A stretch of DNA of 64,000 nt from G963666935 sp963666935 (GCA_963666935.1 OY762936.1:1240001-1304000); one strand, 5' to 3'. Positions 16,351 through 26,293 are shown, counted from the stretch's first letter. A program made the numbers and translations. The notes: generated by a model from the sequence alone, not told the origin.

Positions 16351-17645
16351 ACGCGGGCGTTTTTCGTGGCGGGATTGTCGATGAGCTTCCCGTTTTCGTC
16401 AAATCTGGAGCCGTGGCAGGGGCAGTCCCAGGTATGTTCTGTCGGGTTCCACTTTAGCGTGCAGCCCAAGTGTGGGCAGCGCTTAACGGTGGGCAGGACA
16501 AAATTGAAAAGTGTTACGCCGAGGTTTGCAAAAAGCTGTGCGTGCAGCATGCTTCGATCCGGCGCGAACACTGAGGCAAACTCATTTTTGCGCCCGGTTA
16601 TCATGTCCGCGAGGATGGATGCAGCGGCCATGGAAGAGGTCATGCCCCATTCATTAAATCCCGTGGCCACGTAAATATTCGGTGTCGCCGGGCTGTATGG
16701 CCCGATATAAGGCACTCCGTCCAAACTCATGCAGTCCTGCGCCGCCCAGGCGTATCGTTCCCGGGGATTTTGGAAGTATTTGCGGATAAATTCGCGAACT
16801 GCGGGAAATCCGCCGCCTTTGGTACCGGTGCGATGGTCCCCGCCGCCTACTAGCAGCAGCCCCTTGTAGTTGCGAAAATACATCTCGTCCCCCGCGGCGC
16901 CCACATAAGTTCCGCCTAAATCCGCGGCATTTTCCAGCGCTACCACATAGGAACGCGTCTGGTGCATCTTCATGAAGTACAGCCCGCGTTTGTTGAGAAT
17001 TGGGAAATGGGTGGCGACGATGACCTTGCGTGCCCGGATTTTGCCGCCGTCGGTATACGCGGTGGTGCCGTCGATGCGGCGCACAAGGGTGTGTTCCAGG
17101 ATGTTTAAGCCTTCCACTGCGCCATACAGGAATTTTAGCGGGTGAAATTCAGCCATGCCCGGGTAAACCACGGCTCCGATTACCGGGAAGGGAAGGGGTA
17201 TCTGTCGGATAAATTTTGCGTCGAAGCCAAGACTCTGCACCGCTTCGGCTTCCTGTTCCAGTTTTTTTGCATCCATGGTTGAATACATGTACGAGGGCTT
17301 TTCTTCAAAATCGCATGGAATACCCTTGGCAAGCGAACGGAATTCCGCAATGGCCTGGAGATTCGCGTCAAGGTACTGCTTGGCTTTGGCACTTCCAAAG
17401 TCTCTTATTAGGTCTTGATAAAGCGTATCGTGCTGCGCGCTGAGCACGGCTGTGGTACCCTTCGTAGTTCCGCTGCCGATTGTGCTGGCTTCCGCGATCA
17501 GGCAGTCTATTCCGCGCTCCTTCAGCTTTCGGGCGCAAAGCACGCCAGCCATTCCGCCGCCGATGACCAGCACGTCTGTCGTGACGTCGCCGGAAAGCGA
17601 TGGGTAGGCGGGGGGTGTTCGGTCTTTTTCCCATAGAGTATTCAT
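16347..17645 (-). CDS. FAD-dependent oxidoreductase with C-terminal Rieske domain, YhfW-like
   Basis: This is a 432-residue protein. The N-terminal dinucleotide-binding motif VLVIGGGMAGVLCA near residues 25-38 and the following DAO-type fold indicate a FAD amine or amino acid oxidoreductase. The last 60 residues carry a Rieske [2Fe-2S] centre with CPHLGC and CPCHGS separated by about 15 residues, so both Cys-His pairs are present. Bacillus YhfW has the same fusion; its substrate is unknown. The ATG is preceded on its strand by GGAGGTGATTAC. It is convergent with the DUF255 gene. Confidence 0.9.
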   Translation of the reverse strand: MNTLWEKDRTPPAYPSLSGDVTTDVLVIGGGMAGVLCARKLKERGIDCLIAEASTIGSGTTKGTTAVLSAQHDTLYQDLIRDFGSAKAKQYLDANLQAIAEFRSLAKGIPCDFEEKPSYMYSTMDAKKLEQEAEAVQSLGFDAKFIRQIPLPFPVIGAVVYPGMAEFHPLKFLYGAVEGLNILEHTLVRRIDGTTAYTDGGKIRARKVIVATHFPILNKRGLYFMKMHQTRSYVVALENAADLGGTYVGAAGDEMYFRNYKGLLLVGGGDHRTGTKGGGFPAVREFIRKYFQNPRERYAWAAQDCMSLDGVPYIGPYSPATPNIYVATGFNEWGMTSSMAAASILADMITGRKNEFASVFAPDRSMLHAQLFANLGVTLFNFVLPTVKRCPHLGCTLKWNPTEHTWDCPCHGSRFDENGKLIDNPATKNARV

Positions 17646-18008
17646 GTAATCACCTCCATGGTCAATAGTATCCGCAGTCGGCGTGAGATCTATGTCAAAA
17701 GTGGCAGATCCGAAGGGGGCATAGAATTAAAAACCACGTGTTACGCGGTTTCTGAGATGGCACATTCATGGATTATCGAACACTCAACAGATCTTTTACC
17801 CTGTGAGAATCCTCTCTGCAAACATAGAGATTATATTAATAGATGAAGTCGGAATTGATACTAAAAGCGCCGTGATACCGTCTCGGATTTGTGATGTTGT
17901 TTGTGCAACATAGGCATTCAATGCCGTTAGAGCGCAGCTTGTCTGCGGTTTGTATCGCTTTTTCAGAAGATTGAGTGATTCACACTTCCCATCGATTGAA
18001 TAAGGAGA
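17646..18008. other. 363-bp spacer, no gene recognised
   Basis: It contains the ribosome binding site of the minus-strand oxidoreductase gene (near 17647-17658) and otherwise no coding region, RNA gene or strong terminator that can be supported. A 62-codon frame on the plus strand has no family and no good start. Confidence 0.5.
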
Positions 18009-19211
18009 TCATGACTGCTCAACTTTTCGATATTGCGCAAGCGCCGTTTCCAGCAAATCCATAGCCCGGGCGATGTCGGCGCAGTTTAGGACATAGGCGA
18101 AACGGGCTTCATTGAGGCCCATGCCTGGGGTAGCGTAGAAGCCGGAGCCGGGGGCAAACATGATGGTTTCATTATTGTGTGAAAAATCCGTCAAAAGCCA
18201 AGTCTGGAAATCATCTGCATTTTTGACAGGCAACTTGGCCATCAGGTAGAAAGCGCCTTGGGGGACAACACAAGAAACGCCGGGCATGCTGCTGAGGCGG
18301 GCCTGAATCAAATCCCTGCGGGCTTTGTACTCTATGCGCACTGCTTCAAAATAGGTGGGATCCACGCTGTAAAGAGCCGCAGAGGCTAGCTGGTCGATGG
18401 TTGCTACGGAGAGCCGGGCCTGAAGCAACTTGATGACGTTAGCCTGAAATTCACGGTTTCTGGTGATGAGCGCGCCGATGCGGGCGCCACAGGCGCTGAA
18501 ACGCTTGGAAACGGAATCGATGATGACCACATTTTGCGCAATGTCGGTAAACTCAGCCATGGAGGAAATCTGCACGCCGTCGTCGTAGATGAACTCGCGG
18601 TACACTTCATCGCTAATGAGGAAGAGGTCATATTCTTTTGCAATGTCGGCCAGTGTGCGCATCTCTTCTTTGGTAAGCACTGAACCAGTGGGATTGCCGG
18701 GATTTGTAACGAGAATTGCCCGTGTGCGCTTGTTGATGAGGGGGACAATCTGTTCCCGGGAGGCGTAGTTGTATCCATCCTCCATATATGTGGGAAGTGG
18801 ACAAATATGCCCGCTGGCCACATTCACAAAAGTAGTGTAATTAGGATAGAAGGGCTCGGGCACGATCACCTCGTCCCCGTCGTCTAAAATGCAGGCCAGG
18901 GCCAAGGAAAGGGCCTCACTGCCCCCGGTGGTGATCAGAATGTCGTCGGACGTAAGGGATATGCCGAAGCCGGCGTAATAATCCTTGGTGGCCTCTATCA
19001 GCTTGGGAATGCCGGGAGAGGGGGCATACTCCAAAACAGGCTTGTCAAAGCTGTGAATGACATCAAAATAAGCCTCAGGCGTGGCAATATCAGGCTGGCC
19101 GATGTTGAGATGATACATCTTAATGCCCCGCTTGAGACACTCCACCTGATATGGATAATATTTCCGAATGGGCGATGCCTTACATCGCTGAGCTTTCGCG
19201 GATAAATTCAC
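18009..19211 (-). CDS. class I/II PLP-dependent aminotransferase
   Basis: This is a 400-residue aspartate aminotransferase-like enzyme. The GTG at 19211 is chosen because AGGAGG lies 5 nt before it; an ATG 39 nt upstream lacks such a site. Fold-type I features are visible: LNIGQPDIATPEA near the N-terminus, ITTGGSEALSLAL, VTNPGNPTGS, ISDEVYREFIYD, and the PLP lysine in SVSKRFSACGARIG. The glycine-rich C-terminal MFAPGSGFYATPG is also typical. The exact amino acid substrate cannot be read. Confidence 0.92.
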   Translation of the reverse strand: MNLSAKAQRCKASPIRKYYPYQVECLKRGIKMYHLNIGQPDIATPEAYFDVIHSFDKPVLEYAPSPGIPKLIEATKDYYAGFGISLTSDDILITTGGSEALSLALACILDDGDEVIVPEPFYPNYTTFVNVASGHICPLPTYMEDGYNYASREQIVPLINKRTRAILVTNPGNPTGSVLTKEEMRTLADIAKEYDLFLISDEVYREFIYDDGVQISSMAEFTDIAQNVVIIDSVSKRFSACGARIGALITRNREFQANVIKLLQARLSVATIDQLASAALYSVDPTYFEAVRIEYKARRDLIQARLSSMPGVSCVVPQGAFYLMAKLPVKNADDFQTWLLTDFSHNNETIMFAPGSGFYATPGMGLNEARFAYVLNCADIARAMDLLETALAQYRKVEQS

Positions 19212-19291
19212 GGGAACCTCCTGAAACCGAAAACTAAAATCGAATTTCATTATATAAACTCAAAGAAGTATACCTTCATGAAATTTGAACA

Positions 19292-19320
19292 AGTATAACC
19301 TGCTTAGTCCAAAGTTACAA
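19292..19320 (-). promoter_or_regulatory. promoter of the aminotransferase gene
   Basis: On the minus strand TTGTAA (19315-19320) and TATACT (19292-19297) are separated by 17 bp. Two AAGTATA(A)CCT-like elements, near 19266 and 19291, overlap and follow the -10 box and could be an operator. Confidence 0.55.
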
Positions 19321-19360
19321 GAGCAAAAACAACGATACAGTATGCAAAATCTACGTGCTG

Positions 19361-20902
19361 TTAGGAGGGCTTGGGCAAAGAGGGGTCGCCTGTGCCTACG
19401 GTGATCTCTCCTTGAATTGCGCGGTAGGTATCGGTGTAAAGCAAAGTGCTCGATTTTATTTCGTCGTTTACGTATTGCTCCCGGTACACATCGGCCACAT
19501 ACCCGTTCCGGGTGGTGATGGTCTTCTTCTGGTAGCCGGCGGGCCATTCGGGATTTTCAATGGTAGTGGGCGTGGCGGGAGTGAGGGTTTCAACGATTTC
19601 GCTGCGGAGATTATAGGTGATGCCATCTTCCAAGGGTTTGCCATAGATATAGATGGTCATGGTGTAATCTTTTTGGTCACAATAGGCAAAAATATAAAGG
19701 GGAGCGCCGGTGTTGTTGATGAAATTCAGGCTCTTGCCGCTCTGTGCGGTTCCGGTTACCGTAGCGTCCAGACCGACGTCCGCATAGCTGGAAGGCCAGG
19801 AATGATGATAGCGCTCTGTGATTTCTGTTTCGCTGCCGCATCGGAGCAGGGCGTTGTAAAGGGTGGTGGAAACTTGGCAGATTCCGCCCCCGGGTTCCAT
19901 TTGGTAGGTATTGCCGTTCACAATGCCCGGAGCCAGTGGCCAGCCGCCCCGTTCGGTGCGCGGGCCGATGAAGGCGTTGAAGTTAAACTCCTCTCCGTCT
20001 TCCACCATGCAGCCGTTAAGCAGCGTGGTGGCCTTCTGGATATTGCCCACGCGGTTTACGTTATGTAGACTGCTGCTGCCGCCAAAGCTCGTCTGCCAGG
20101 TGGCGCGGAGTTGGGTGTTTTCTTTGAGCCAGCTCAGATCACGCTCCGGAGAGGTGAGCTTCAGTTCAGGGGTAAGAATGGCCTGGTAATCTCCGCTTGC
20201 AAGGCAGGCTGCGATGGCATCCTTGAGGGCGGATTCGTCCAGCATATAGCCATTTTCCCCTTCGGCATACTCAAACGCGGGCATTTCGGCCCATACGTCA
20301 GGCTCCGCCGTGGGTTCCATAGGTGGGGTATCGATTGCCGAACCGATCTCAGACAAACGGCCGGTAAGGAGCCCGGTATCGGGGAGTAGGGTGATCGCAA
20401 AGGCCTGGCCCTCTTCCTTTGAGGCTTTTACGGCTTTCCCATTCTGGTATCCGGTCCCGCTGCGTCCATAGAGCATGGCTTCCGCCAGCACGGTATCAAT
20501 GTCGGAAGTTACGTTCATATCCGCCGCAGTAAATACCCAAATGGAGGAATTATAACTTACAACAATGTTGATGCTGTTGGCTTCCTGCTCGACCATGGGC
20601 AAGAGCAGCGCACGGGCCTCCTCGATTGTCATACCAGCCACATTCTTGCCGCCTATGGTGATGCCATTAAAAAAGGTGCCGTTTTCCAGGTATTCGGAAA
20701 GGACTTCGGGCTTGGGAAGCTTCACATATCTTTCGCGGATAAAAAGCGCAATAAGGAATGTGAGAACCAGGCAAGCCAGAACGTACATTATTCGCCTTGC
20801 CGTGCGGCGAAGGCGATGGATGCGCTTCTTATACGGATCCGCGTGCCGCTTCTTTGCGTTATTTTGGGCGGCAGATGCGGATGAAACAGAATTCGGCTGC
20901 AT
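19361..20902 (-). CDS. VanW family protein, membrane-anchored
   Basis: This is a 513-residue protein. The ATG at 20902 is preferred to the GTG at 20914 because AGGGAG would touch the latter. A short basic cytoplasmic end and one membrane segment (about residues 35-57) precede an extracellular part with a YoaR/peptidoglycan-binding-like region. The VanW domain follows, about 260-400, with NAFIGPRTERGGWPLAPGI and GGGICQVSTTLYNALL. The end has a G5-like segment (GYVADVYREQYVN). VanW-like proteins occur widely in Clostridia at the cell envelope; their function is unknown and presence here does not imply vancomycin resistance. Confidence 0.9.
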   Translation of the reverse strand: MQPNSVSSASAAQNNAKKRHADPYKKRIHRLRRTARRIMYVLACLVLTFLIALFIRERYVKLPKPEVLSEYLENGTFFNGITIGGKNVAGMTIEEARALLLPMVEQEANSINIVVSYNSSIWVFTAADMNVTSDIDTVLAEAMLYGRSGTGYQNGKAVKASKEEGQAFAITLLPDTGLLTGRLSEIGSAIDTPPMEPTAEPDVWAEMPAFEYAEGENGYMLDESALKDAIAACLASGDYQAILTPELKLTSPERDLSWLKENTQLRATWQTSFGGSSSLHNVNRVGNIQKATTLLNGCMVEDGEEFNFNAFIGPRTERGGWPLAPGIVNGNTYQMEPGGGICQVSTTLYNALLRCGSETEITERYHHSWPSSYADVGLDATVTGTAQSGKSLNFINNTGAPLYIFAYCDQKDYTMTIYIYGKPLEDGITYNLRSEIVETLTPATPTTIENPEWPAGYQKKTITTRNGYVADVYREQYVNDEIKSSTLLYTDTYRAIQGEITVGTGDPSLPKPS

Positions 20903-21029
20903 AATTACAAACACTCCCTAGGCAAATTAAAACATCATTATAAACCAGATTGTGCAAACGATCAACACAATCGACGGGAGAAACAGAAACAATTGCCCGG
21001 ATCCGAGGATTGTTTACACATTCCGCCGC

Positions 21030-21058
21030 TTGTTATTGGAAGCGACGAATAGTATAAT
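21030..21058 (+). promoter_or_regulatory. promoter of the rnjA operon
   Basis: TTGTTA at 21030-21035 and TATAAT at 21053-21058 are 17 bp apart. The RNase J start lies about 62 nt after the -10 box. Confidence 0.65.
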
Positions 21059-21120
21059 AAACTCGTTGAATTGTAAATTGACCTCCGCAAAAGCGGGGTT
21101 AGAATAGAGAGGAAAGAAAT

Positions 21121-22776
21121 TTGGCAACCAAAAAACTGAGGATCATACCGCTGGGCGGCATGGGTGAAATTGGGAAAAATATGACCGTGATCGAATATGG
21201 AAAAGATATGATCGTAGTGGATTGTGGGCTGTGCTTCCCCGACGACGATCAACCCGGCATCGACATGGTAATTCCGGACATGACCTATGTGGAAAAGAAC
21301 ATTGACAAACTTAAGGGCATGTTTATCACCCACGGACACGAGGACCACATCGGTGGCATTCCCTTCGCGCTGCAGAAGTTCATCACGCCCATCTACGGCA
21401 CGCGCCTGACGATGGCCCTCGTCCGGCACAAGCTAGCGGAGCAGAAGATCAATTCTGCCCCCCTGAATCCGGTGAATCCCGGCGATACCATTCGAGCAGG
21501 ATGTTTTTCCGTGGAATTCATCAAGACCAGCCACTCCATTGCGGATGCATGTGCGTTGGCGATCACTACCCCCATCGGTACGCTGATTCACACCGGCGAC
21601 TTCAAGGTGGATTATACGCCCATCGATGGTGAACCCATCGACCTGGCCCGGTTTGCAACACATGGGGCCAAAGGCGTACTGGCGCTGATGAGCGACAGCA
21701 CCAATGTAGAGTGCGAGGGCTATACTCCTTCGGAAAAGGGCATCGGCAAGACGTTTGAACACTACTTTGAAAAAGCAAAAGGCCGGGTGATCGTGGCCAC
21801 GTTTGCGTCCAATATTTACCGTATTCAGCAGATTGCCGATACGGCCATCGCTTTTGGCCGTGTGGTCTGCTTCCAGGGCCGTAGCATGGTGAATATTTAC
21901 GCGACGGCCTCCGAGTTGGGATACCTGAACCTTCCTGCAGAGAAGGTTGTTGAGGTGGATAAACTCAAGAATTACAGGGTTGATCAAATTTGCGTCATTA
22001 CGACGGGTTCTCAGGGTGAACCCATGAGCGGGTTGTCCCGCATGGCGAACTCTTCCCATAGGCTCAACGTGGGCAAAGGAGATCTGGTGATGATCTCCGC
22101 CTCCTCAATCCCTGGCAACGAGCGGAGCGTATCTCGGGTGATCGACCAGCTTTACCAGAATGGCGCCAGCGTGGTGTATGACCGGATGGCGGACGTCCAT
22201 GTTTCCGGGCATGCCCGGAAAGAAGAACTCAAACTCATGTTAGCGTTGACCAAGCCCCGCTTTTTCGTTCCCGTGCACGGTGAGATCCGGCACCTGTGCC
22301 AGCATGCGGAGCTGGCGGAGGAGATGGGAATTCCCCGGGAGAATATTTTCGTGACGTATATCGGAAGTGTGGTGGAGATTTCCCGGAACAAGGGACAGGT
22401 CAATGGCACGGTGCCTTCGGGTAGCGTCATGGTGGACGGAAGCGGCGTGGGCGATATCGGCAGCGTGGTGCTCAGGGACAGGAAGCTTCTGTCTGAAGAC
22501 GGGCTGTTCACGGTGGTGGTTACGCTGAACCGGCAGACGGGTGCGCTTTTGGCAAGCCCGGAGATTCTATCGCGTGGATTTGTATATATGCGGGATTCTG
22601 AGGAGTTGATCAATGAGGCGAAAAAGCTGGTGCGTGAAATTGCCGCGCGGTTTGAGGCCAGTAACAAGAGCGAATGGTCTTCCATAAAAACTTCCATTCG
22701 CACCGAGCTTAAGAATTACCTGTACGTGAAGACTAAACGCAATCCCATGGTGATGCCTGTTATTATTGAAATTTAG
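21121..22776 (+). CDS. rnj: ribonuclease J
   Basis: This is a 551-residue metallo-beta-lactamase/beta-CASP nuclease, the 5'-3' exo- and endoribonuclease of RNA decay and processing in Firmicutes. The metal site THGHEDHIGG lies near residues 69-78, followed by HTGDFKVDY and the beta-CASP motifs including SGHARKEE. The start is TTG at 21121 with GAGAGGAAAG upstream. Length matches RNase J1/J2. It heads a gene run with YlbF, MltG and U32 peptidase. Which of J1 or J2 it represents cannot be told from one copy. Confidence 0.95.
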   Translation: MATKKLRIIPLGGMGEIGKNMTVIEYGKDMIVVDCGLCFPDDDQPGIDMVIPDMTYVEKNIDKLKGMFITHGHEDHIGGIPFALQKFITPIYGTRLTMALVRHKLAEQKINSAPLNPVNPGDTIRAGCFSVEFIKTSHSIADACALAITTPIGTLIHTGDFKVDYTPIDGEPIDLARFATHGAKGVLALMSDSTNVECEGYTPSEKGIGKTFEHYFEKAKGRVIVATFASNIYRIQQIADTAIAFGRVVCFQGRSMVNIYATASELGYLNLPAEKVVEVDKLKNYRVDQICVITTGSQGEPMSGLSRMANSSHRLNVGKGDLVMISASSIPGNERSVSRVIDQLYQNGASVVYDRMADVHVSGHARKEELKLMLALTKPRFFVPVHGEIRHLCQHAELAEEMGIPRENIFVTYIGSVVEISRNKGQVNGTVPSGSVMVDGSGVGDIGSVVLRDRKLLSEDGLFTVVVTLNRQTGALLASPEILSRGFVYMRDSEELINEAKKLVREIAARFEASNKSEWSSIKTSIRTELKNYLYVKTKRNPMVMPVIIEI

Positions 22777-22788
22777 GAGGTAATGGTA

Positions 22789-23133
22789 ATGACAATTCAT
22801 GATAAGGCGAGAGACCTCTCCAACATGCTCAAGGAGAGTGAAGAATACAAGAGCTACAAGACAACTAGAGAAAAGGCATTTGCCAATGAGACCACGGCGG
22901 GGCTGATCAAGCAGTACCATAAAGAACGAATTGCGGCGCAGGCGGCCATGGTGGCGGGAAACGAAGATAAGGATACCATGGAGCGGCTTCAGAAGATAGG
23001 TGAGCTGCTTCAGCTCAATGTGGATGCTTCGGATTTTCTTATTGCGGAATATCGGCTGAACGTCATTATTAGCGACATCTACAAGATCCTTGCGGAAGCC
23101 ATCGACGTGGACTTGAGCATGCTGGAGAACTGA
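22789..23133 (+). CDS. YlbF/YmcA family regulatory protein
   Basis: This is a 114-residue, mostly alpha-helical protein. The ATG at 22789 sits 8 nt after AGGAGG; the ATG at 22783 is too close. YlbF and YmcA form the Y-complex that works with RNase Y and affects competence, sporulation and biofilm in Bacillus. The typical YlbF pattern of charged helices with FANETTAGLIKQYHK is visible. Its place straight after RNase J suggests a joint role in RNA turnover. Confidence 0.85.
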   Translation: MTIHDKARDLSNMLKESEEYKSYKTTREKAFANETTAGLIKQYHKERIAAQAAMVAGNEDKDTMERLQKIGELLQLNVDASDFLIAEYRLNVIISDIYKILAEAIDVDLSMLEN

Positions 23134-23146
23134 GAGGAAGGGAATC

Positions 23147-24310
23147 ATGGCAGACTGGGACGAAAGCACGGAAAAGCGGGTGTGTGAGAAGCACCGGCGA
23201 ATCCGAAGGCGAAAGGTTTGGAAAATCCTCCGGCCTATCCTGATTGGTTTGATCAGCTTGGGGCTCTGTGCGGGCTGCCTGTATGTCACGGGGAATTATC
23301 TGCTGGATAAATTCGTGCGGCCAGTGAACAAAAATGACCCCACGCCCATCACCGTTACCATCACCAAAGGCAGCGGCGCTTCCGCCATCGCTAAACTTCT
23401 TTACGAAGCTTGCGGCGATGGGGAGCAGGGGTTGATCAACAGCAAAGCGGCGTTCAAAGTATATGTGGACTTTACGGGCAAATCTAGCATACTTAAAGCC
23501 GGTACCTATGTGCTGAGCAAGAATATGGACATTCCCGAAATGGTGGATATCATCTGTATGGGGAATCCACCCAAGGCGACGATAAAGTTCACCATTCCCG
23601 AAGGATTGAGTGTGGAAGGGATTGCGGACAAGCTCATGGCGCTTGGCCTCTTGAAGGATACGACGGATTTTCTGGCCCTATGTAAGAATGGAGAGGACTT
23701 CGGCCAGTATAGCTTTGTCACATCCATCCTTAGTGGAGAAGATGCAAAAGACCGGGATTATGTGTTGGAGGGCTATCTATTCCCAGATACTTATGAAGTC
23801 TATGCGGACGCCTCGCCGGAGACGATTATCACCAAGATGCTCATCCGCTTCAATGAAGTATTCGACGACGATTGTATCGCCAGAGCCCAAGAACTGAATA
23901 TGAGCATCGACGATGTCGTCATCATGGCCTCCATGATCGAAAAAGAGGCGAAGACGGATGATTTCGCCAAGGTTTCCGCCGTGTTTCATAACCGGCTGGA
24001 TCAGGGCATGAAGCTGGAGAGCGACGCGCCGTTGCAGTACATCTGGAAGACGGAAAGCATCCTGAACTTTACCCAGGAACAGATGAGCGCCAACTCTCCC
24101 TACAACACGTATGTGGTGGGCGGCCTGCCGGTTGGTGCCATTGGCAATCCCGGCAAGGACGCCATCGATGCCGCCCTCTATCCCAATGAGGAATTCGTGA
24201 AGGAAGGTTATCTCTATTTTGTACTCAAATCCAAGGATTCCACAGAACTGGTGTTCGCAAAGACCTATGAGGAACACTTAGTCAACAAGGAAGCCTACCA
24301 GGGAAGCTGA
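23147..24310 (+). CDS. mltG: endolytic transglycosylase MltG
   Basis: This is a 387-residue YceG-like protein that cleaves nascent peptidoglycan strands and ends their elongation. A basic cytoplasmic tail and a membrane segment (about residues 28-50) precede a LysM-like part (TIPEGLSVEGIADKL). The catalytic domain carries MASMIEKEAK (catalytic Glu), FHNRLDQGMKLESDA, and YNTYVVGGLPVGAIGNPG. The protein starts 13 nt after the ylbF stop with GGAAGGG upstream. Confidence 0.94.
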   Translation: MADWDESTEKRVCEKHRRIRRRKVWKILRPILIGLISLGLCAGCLYVTGNYLLDKFVRPVNKNDPTPITVTITKGSGASAIAKLLYEACGDGEQGLINSKAAFKVYVDFTGKSSILKAGTYVLSKNMDIPEMVDIICMGNPPKATIKFTIPEGLSVEGIADKLMALGLLKDTTDFLALCKNGEDFGQYSFVTSILSGEDAKDRDYVLEGYLFPDTYEVYADASPETIITKMLIRFNEVFDDDCIARAQELNMSIDDVVIMASMIEKEAKTDDFAKVSAVFHNRLDQGMKLESDAPLQYIWKTESILNFTQEQMSANSPYNTYVVGGLPVGAIGNPGKDAIDAALYPNEEFVKEGYLYFVLKSKDSTELVFAKTYEEHLVNKEAYQGS

Positions 24311-24311
24311 T

Positions 24312-25535
24312 ATGACGCTGCCGGAACTTTTGGTGCCCGCGGGGAATATGGAGCGATTCATGGCGGCGTTGCGCTACGGCGCGGACGCAGTGTATCTGGG
24401 CGCGGAAAAGATGAGCCTTCGCAATTATGCGGATAATTTCACGCAGGCGGAACTGAACGAGGCTTGCGCCATGGCGCATGGTCTGGGGAAAAAAGTATAC
24501 GTTGCGGTAAACGCCTTCGCCCGGGATATGGATATTTCGGGTCTGGAGGCGCTTTTAATATCCATATGCGACGCCGGGGCGGACGCCCTCATTGTCAACG
24601 ATCCCGGGGTGATCCGTCTTGCCCGCCGCGTGGCAACCCAGATGCCCCTGCATTTGAGCACCCAGGCCAACACCCTCAATACGGAAGCGGCTCTCTTTTG
24701 GATGGAGCAGGGCATTAAGCGCATCATATTGGCTCGAGAACTCTCCATTTCAGAGATCATACAAATGCGAAAACGGCTTCCCGAGGAACTGGAGCTGGAG
24801 ATGTTTGTGCATGGAGCCATGTGTATTTCCTACTCTGGGCGGTGCCTTTTAAGCAACTACATCGCCGCGCGAGATGCCAACCGTGGGGAGTGTGCCCAGC
24901 CCTGCCGCTGGACATATGAGTTGCGGGAGCGGGGGACGAACGGGGCGTATTATGAAATCGACCAGCAGGATACAGGCACGTTCCTTCTCAATTCCAGAGA
25001 TCTTCGGCTCATTGAGTACCTGCCGGAGATCATTGCGGCGGGGGTAACGAGCCTCAAGATTGAAGGGCGGATGAAGTCCCTTGCGTACGTGGCTACGGTT
25101 ACTAATGCTTATCGAATGGCGCTGGACGAATACGAGCGGGCGGGGGAGAATTATCAAACGCCGGAGGCCGTGCTGCGTGAGCTGGAATATGCGTCGCACA
25201 GACCATATACCACCGGGTTCGCCCTAGGCGATCCGGGGCCAGACGGACAGAATCCGCGAAGCGCCGCATACGTTTCCGATGCAACCATCTCCGCCGTAGT
25301 GGAATCCTATGACCCTTTAACAGGCAGGGCGCTGGTAACCCAAAGAAACAAGTTTTGCGATGGGGAAGAGCTGCTGATCCTCTCGCCGCGTGATATTGGA
25401 AGGCGATTTTTTGTTTCAGGGATTCAGGCAGAGGATGGAACACAGCGGCAAAGCGCACCGCATCCCAAGGAGCGGCTGTGGATTGGTTCCAGCGAACCTC
25501 TCCAGCCCGGGGATATTCTCAGGAAAATGCCATGA
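24312..25535 (+). CDS. U32 family peptidase
   Basis: This is a 407-residue protein beginning 2 nt after mltG ends. The family pattern is clear: ELLVPAGNMERFMAALRYGA at the N-terminus, then YLGAEKMSLRNYADNF, the signature EMFVHGAMCISYSGRCLLSN near residues 157-176, and CAQPCRWTYELRE. U32 proteins include collagenase-like peptidases and the RlhA/TrhP/UbiU group that act in RNA hydroxylation, so peptidase activity should not be assumed. A MltG-U32 neighbourhood is common in Clostridia. Confidence 0.93.
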   Translation: MTLPELLVPAGNMERFMAALRYGADAVYLGAEKMSLRNYADNFTQAELNEACAMAHGLGKKVYVAVNAFARDMDISGLEALLISICDAGADALIVNDPGVIRLARRVATQMPLHLSTQANTLNTEAALFWMEQGIKRIILARELSISEIIQMRKRLPEELELEMFVHGAMCISYSGRCLLSNYIAARDANRGECAQPCRWTYELRERGTNGAYYEIDQQDTGTFLLNSRDLRLIEYLPEIIAAGVTSLKIEGRMKSLAYVATVTNAYRMALDEYERAGENYQTPEAVLRELEYASHRPYTTGFALGDPGPDGQNPRSAAYVSDATISAVVESYDPLTGRALVTQRNKFCDGEELLILSPRDIGRRFFVSGIQAEDGTQRQSAPHPKERLWIGSSEPLQPGDILRKMP

Positions 25536-26164
25536 AGCTCAATACTCTCTTTTTTGAACACTATGCGCGGATCACACTGGCGGATTTGCTGGGCGGCAGA
25601 TACAGAACTCTGGTCAATCGGGATAAGCCGGATCTTCAGGACAAGGTGGGAGATTTGGGTATCGAAGTTACGCGGGCCATGGAGGAAAGCCGGTCTGAAA
25701 TGGACGCTCTGGAAAGTGAGCTCATGCGGCAGCCGGTGGAAACCGGGGCGCAAAACCGGCTCCGCGCCTATCTGGAGCCGGGAGAGGATTATCTCCTCTA
25801 CGATGGAAAGGAAGTCAGCTTCGGTGCGGATGAGCTAAAGACCGGAAACGACGCCCTGCTTTCTTCTGTTCGCGCCAAGATCGAATTGTTGCCCCAGTAT
25901 GCCCCCTTTCGGGAATATGGGCTCTACGTCTTTTCTTTTGGTGACATCTCCGATGGCGAACTTCATTCGGCCATGGAAACCATTCGGCGGGAGCAGGTGG
26001 GGCTGCCGCGCCGATATCGTATGCTTTTTGTTAACGACCTGCCGGGCTTTCATATGTGTGATCTTGCGGAAAACACAATCCAGACCCATATTGTTTCACC
26101 TCAAAAGCTTAGGGTGTACAGGCGCGCGGCCCTTTTGGCGGAGGCGCGGTATCTGCGTTTTTGA
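25532..26164 (+). CDS. protein of unknown function
   Basis: This is a 210-residue protein. The ATG at 25532 overlaps the U32 stop by 4 nt (ATGA) and AGGA precedes it, so it is translationally coupled. There is no signal peptide or membrane segment. The part KVGDLGIEVTRAMEE near residues 35-50 looks like the acidic strand of a nuclease-like fold (D-x2-I-x-V), but no catalytic set can be completed and no family is recognised. It ends the rnj operon. Confidence 0.8.
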   Translation: MKLNTLFFEHYARITLADLLGGRYRTLVNRDKPDLQDKVGDLGIEVTRAMEESRSEMDALESELMRQPVETGAQNRLRAYLEPGEDYLLYDGKEVSFGADELKTGNDALLSSVRAKIELLPQYAPFREYGLYVFSFGDISDGELHSAMETIRREQVGLPRRYRMLFVNDLPGFHMCDLAENTIQTHIVSPQKLRVYRRAALLAEARYLRF

Positions 26165-26224
26165 TTGCAGTTTTTTCATAAAATTATAGGCTGGAATTCG
26201 AGCGGTTCTCGGCCTTTTTTGTCG

Positions 26225-26260
26225 TTGACAATCCCCACAAAATGGTATAATTTATTATAC
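26225..26260 (+). promoter_or_regulatory. promoter with overlapping palindromic operator
   Basis: TTGACA at 26225-26230 and TATAAT at 26246-26251 form a promoter with a short 15-bp spacer. The -10 box lies inside a perfect palindrome, GTATAATTTATTATAC at 26245-26260 (7-bp arms, 2-bp centre). The AbrB-type regulator starts 34 nt downstream, so the palindrome is a candidate site for autorepression. Confidence 0.6.
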
Positions 26261-26293
26261 AAGTATAACTTTTCCAATAAAAGGGGGCTAAAA

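Noticed and set aside
19355..20068. 237-codon open frame on the plus strand
   Set aside because: Shadow of the VanW gene on the other strand.
19361..20902. Vancomycin resistance from the VanW and VanZ-like genes
   Set aside because: No vanH, vanA/B ligase or vanX is present; VanW and VanZ-like proteins are common in Clostridia without glycopeptide resistance.
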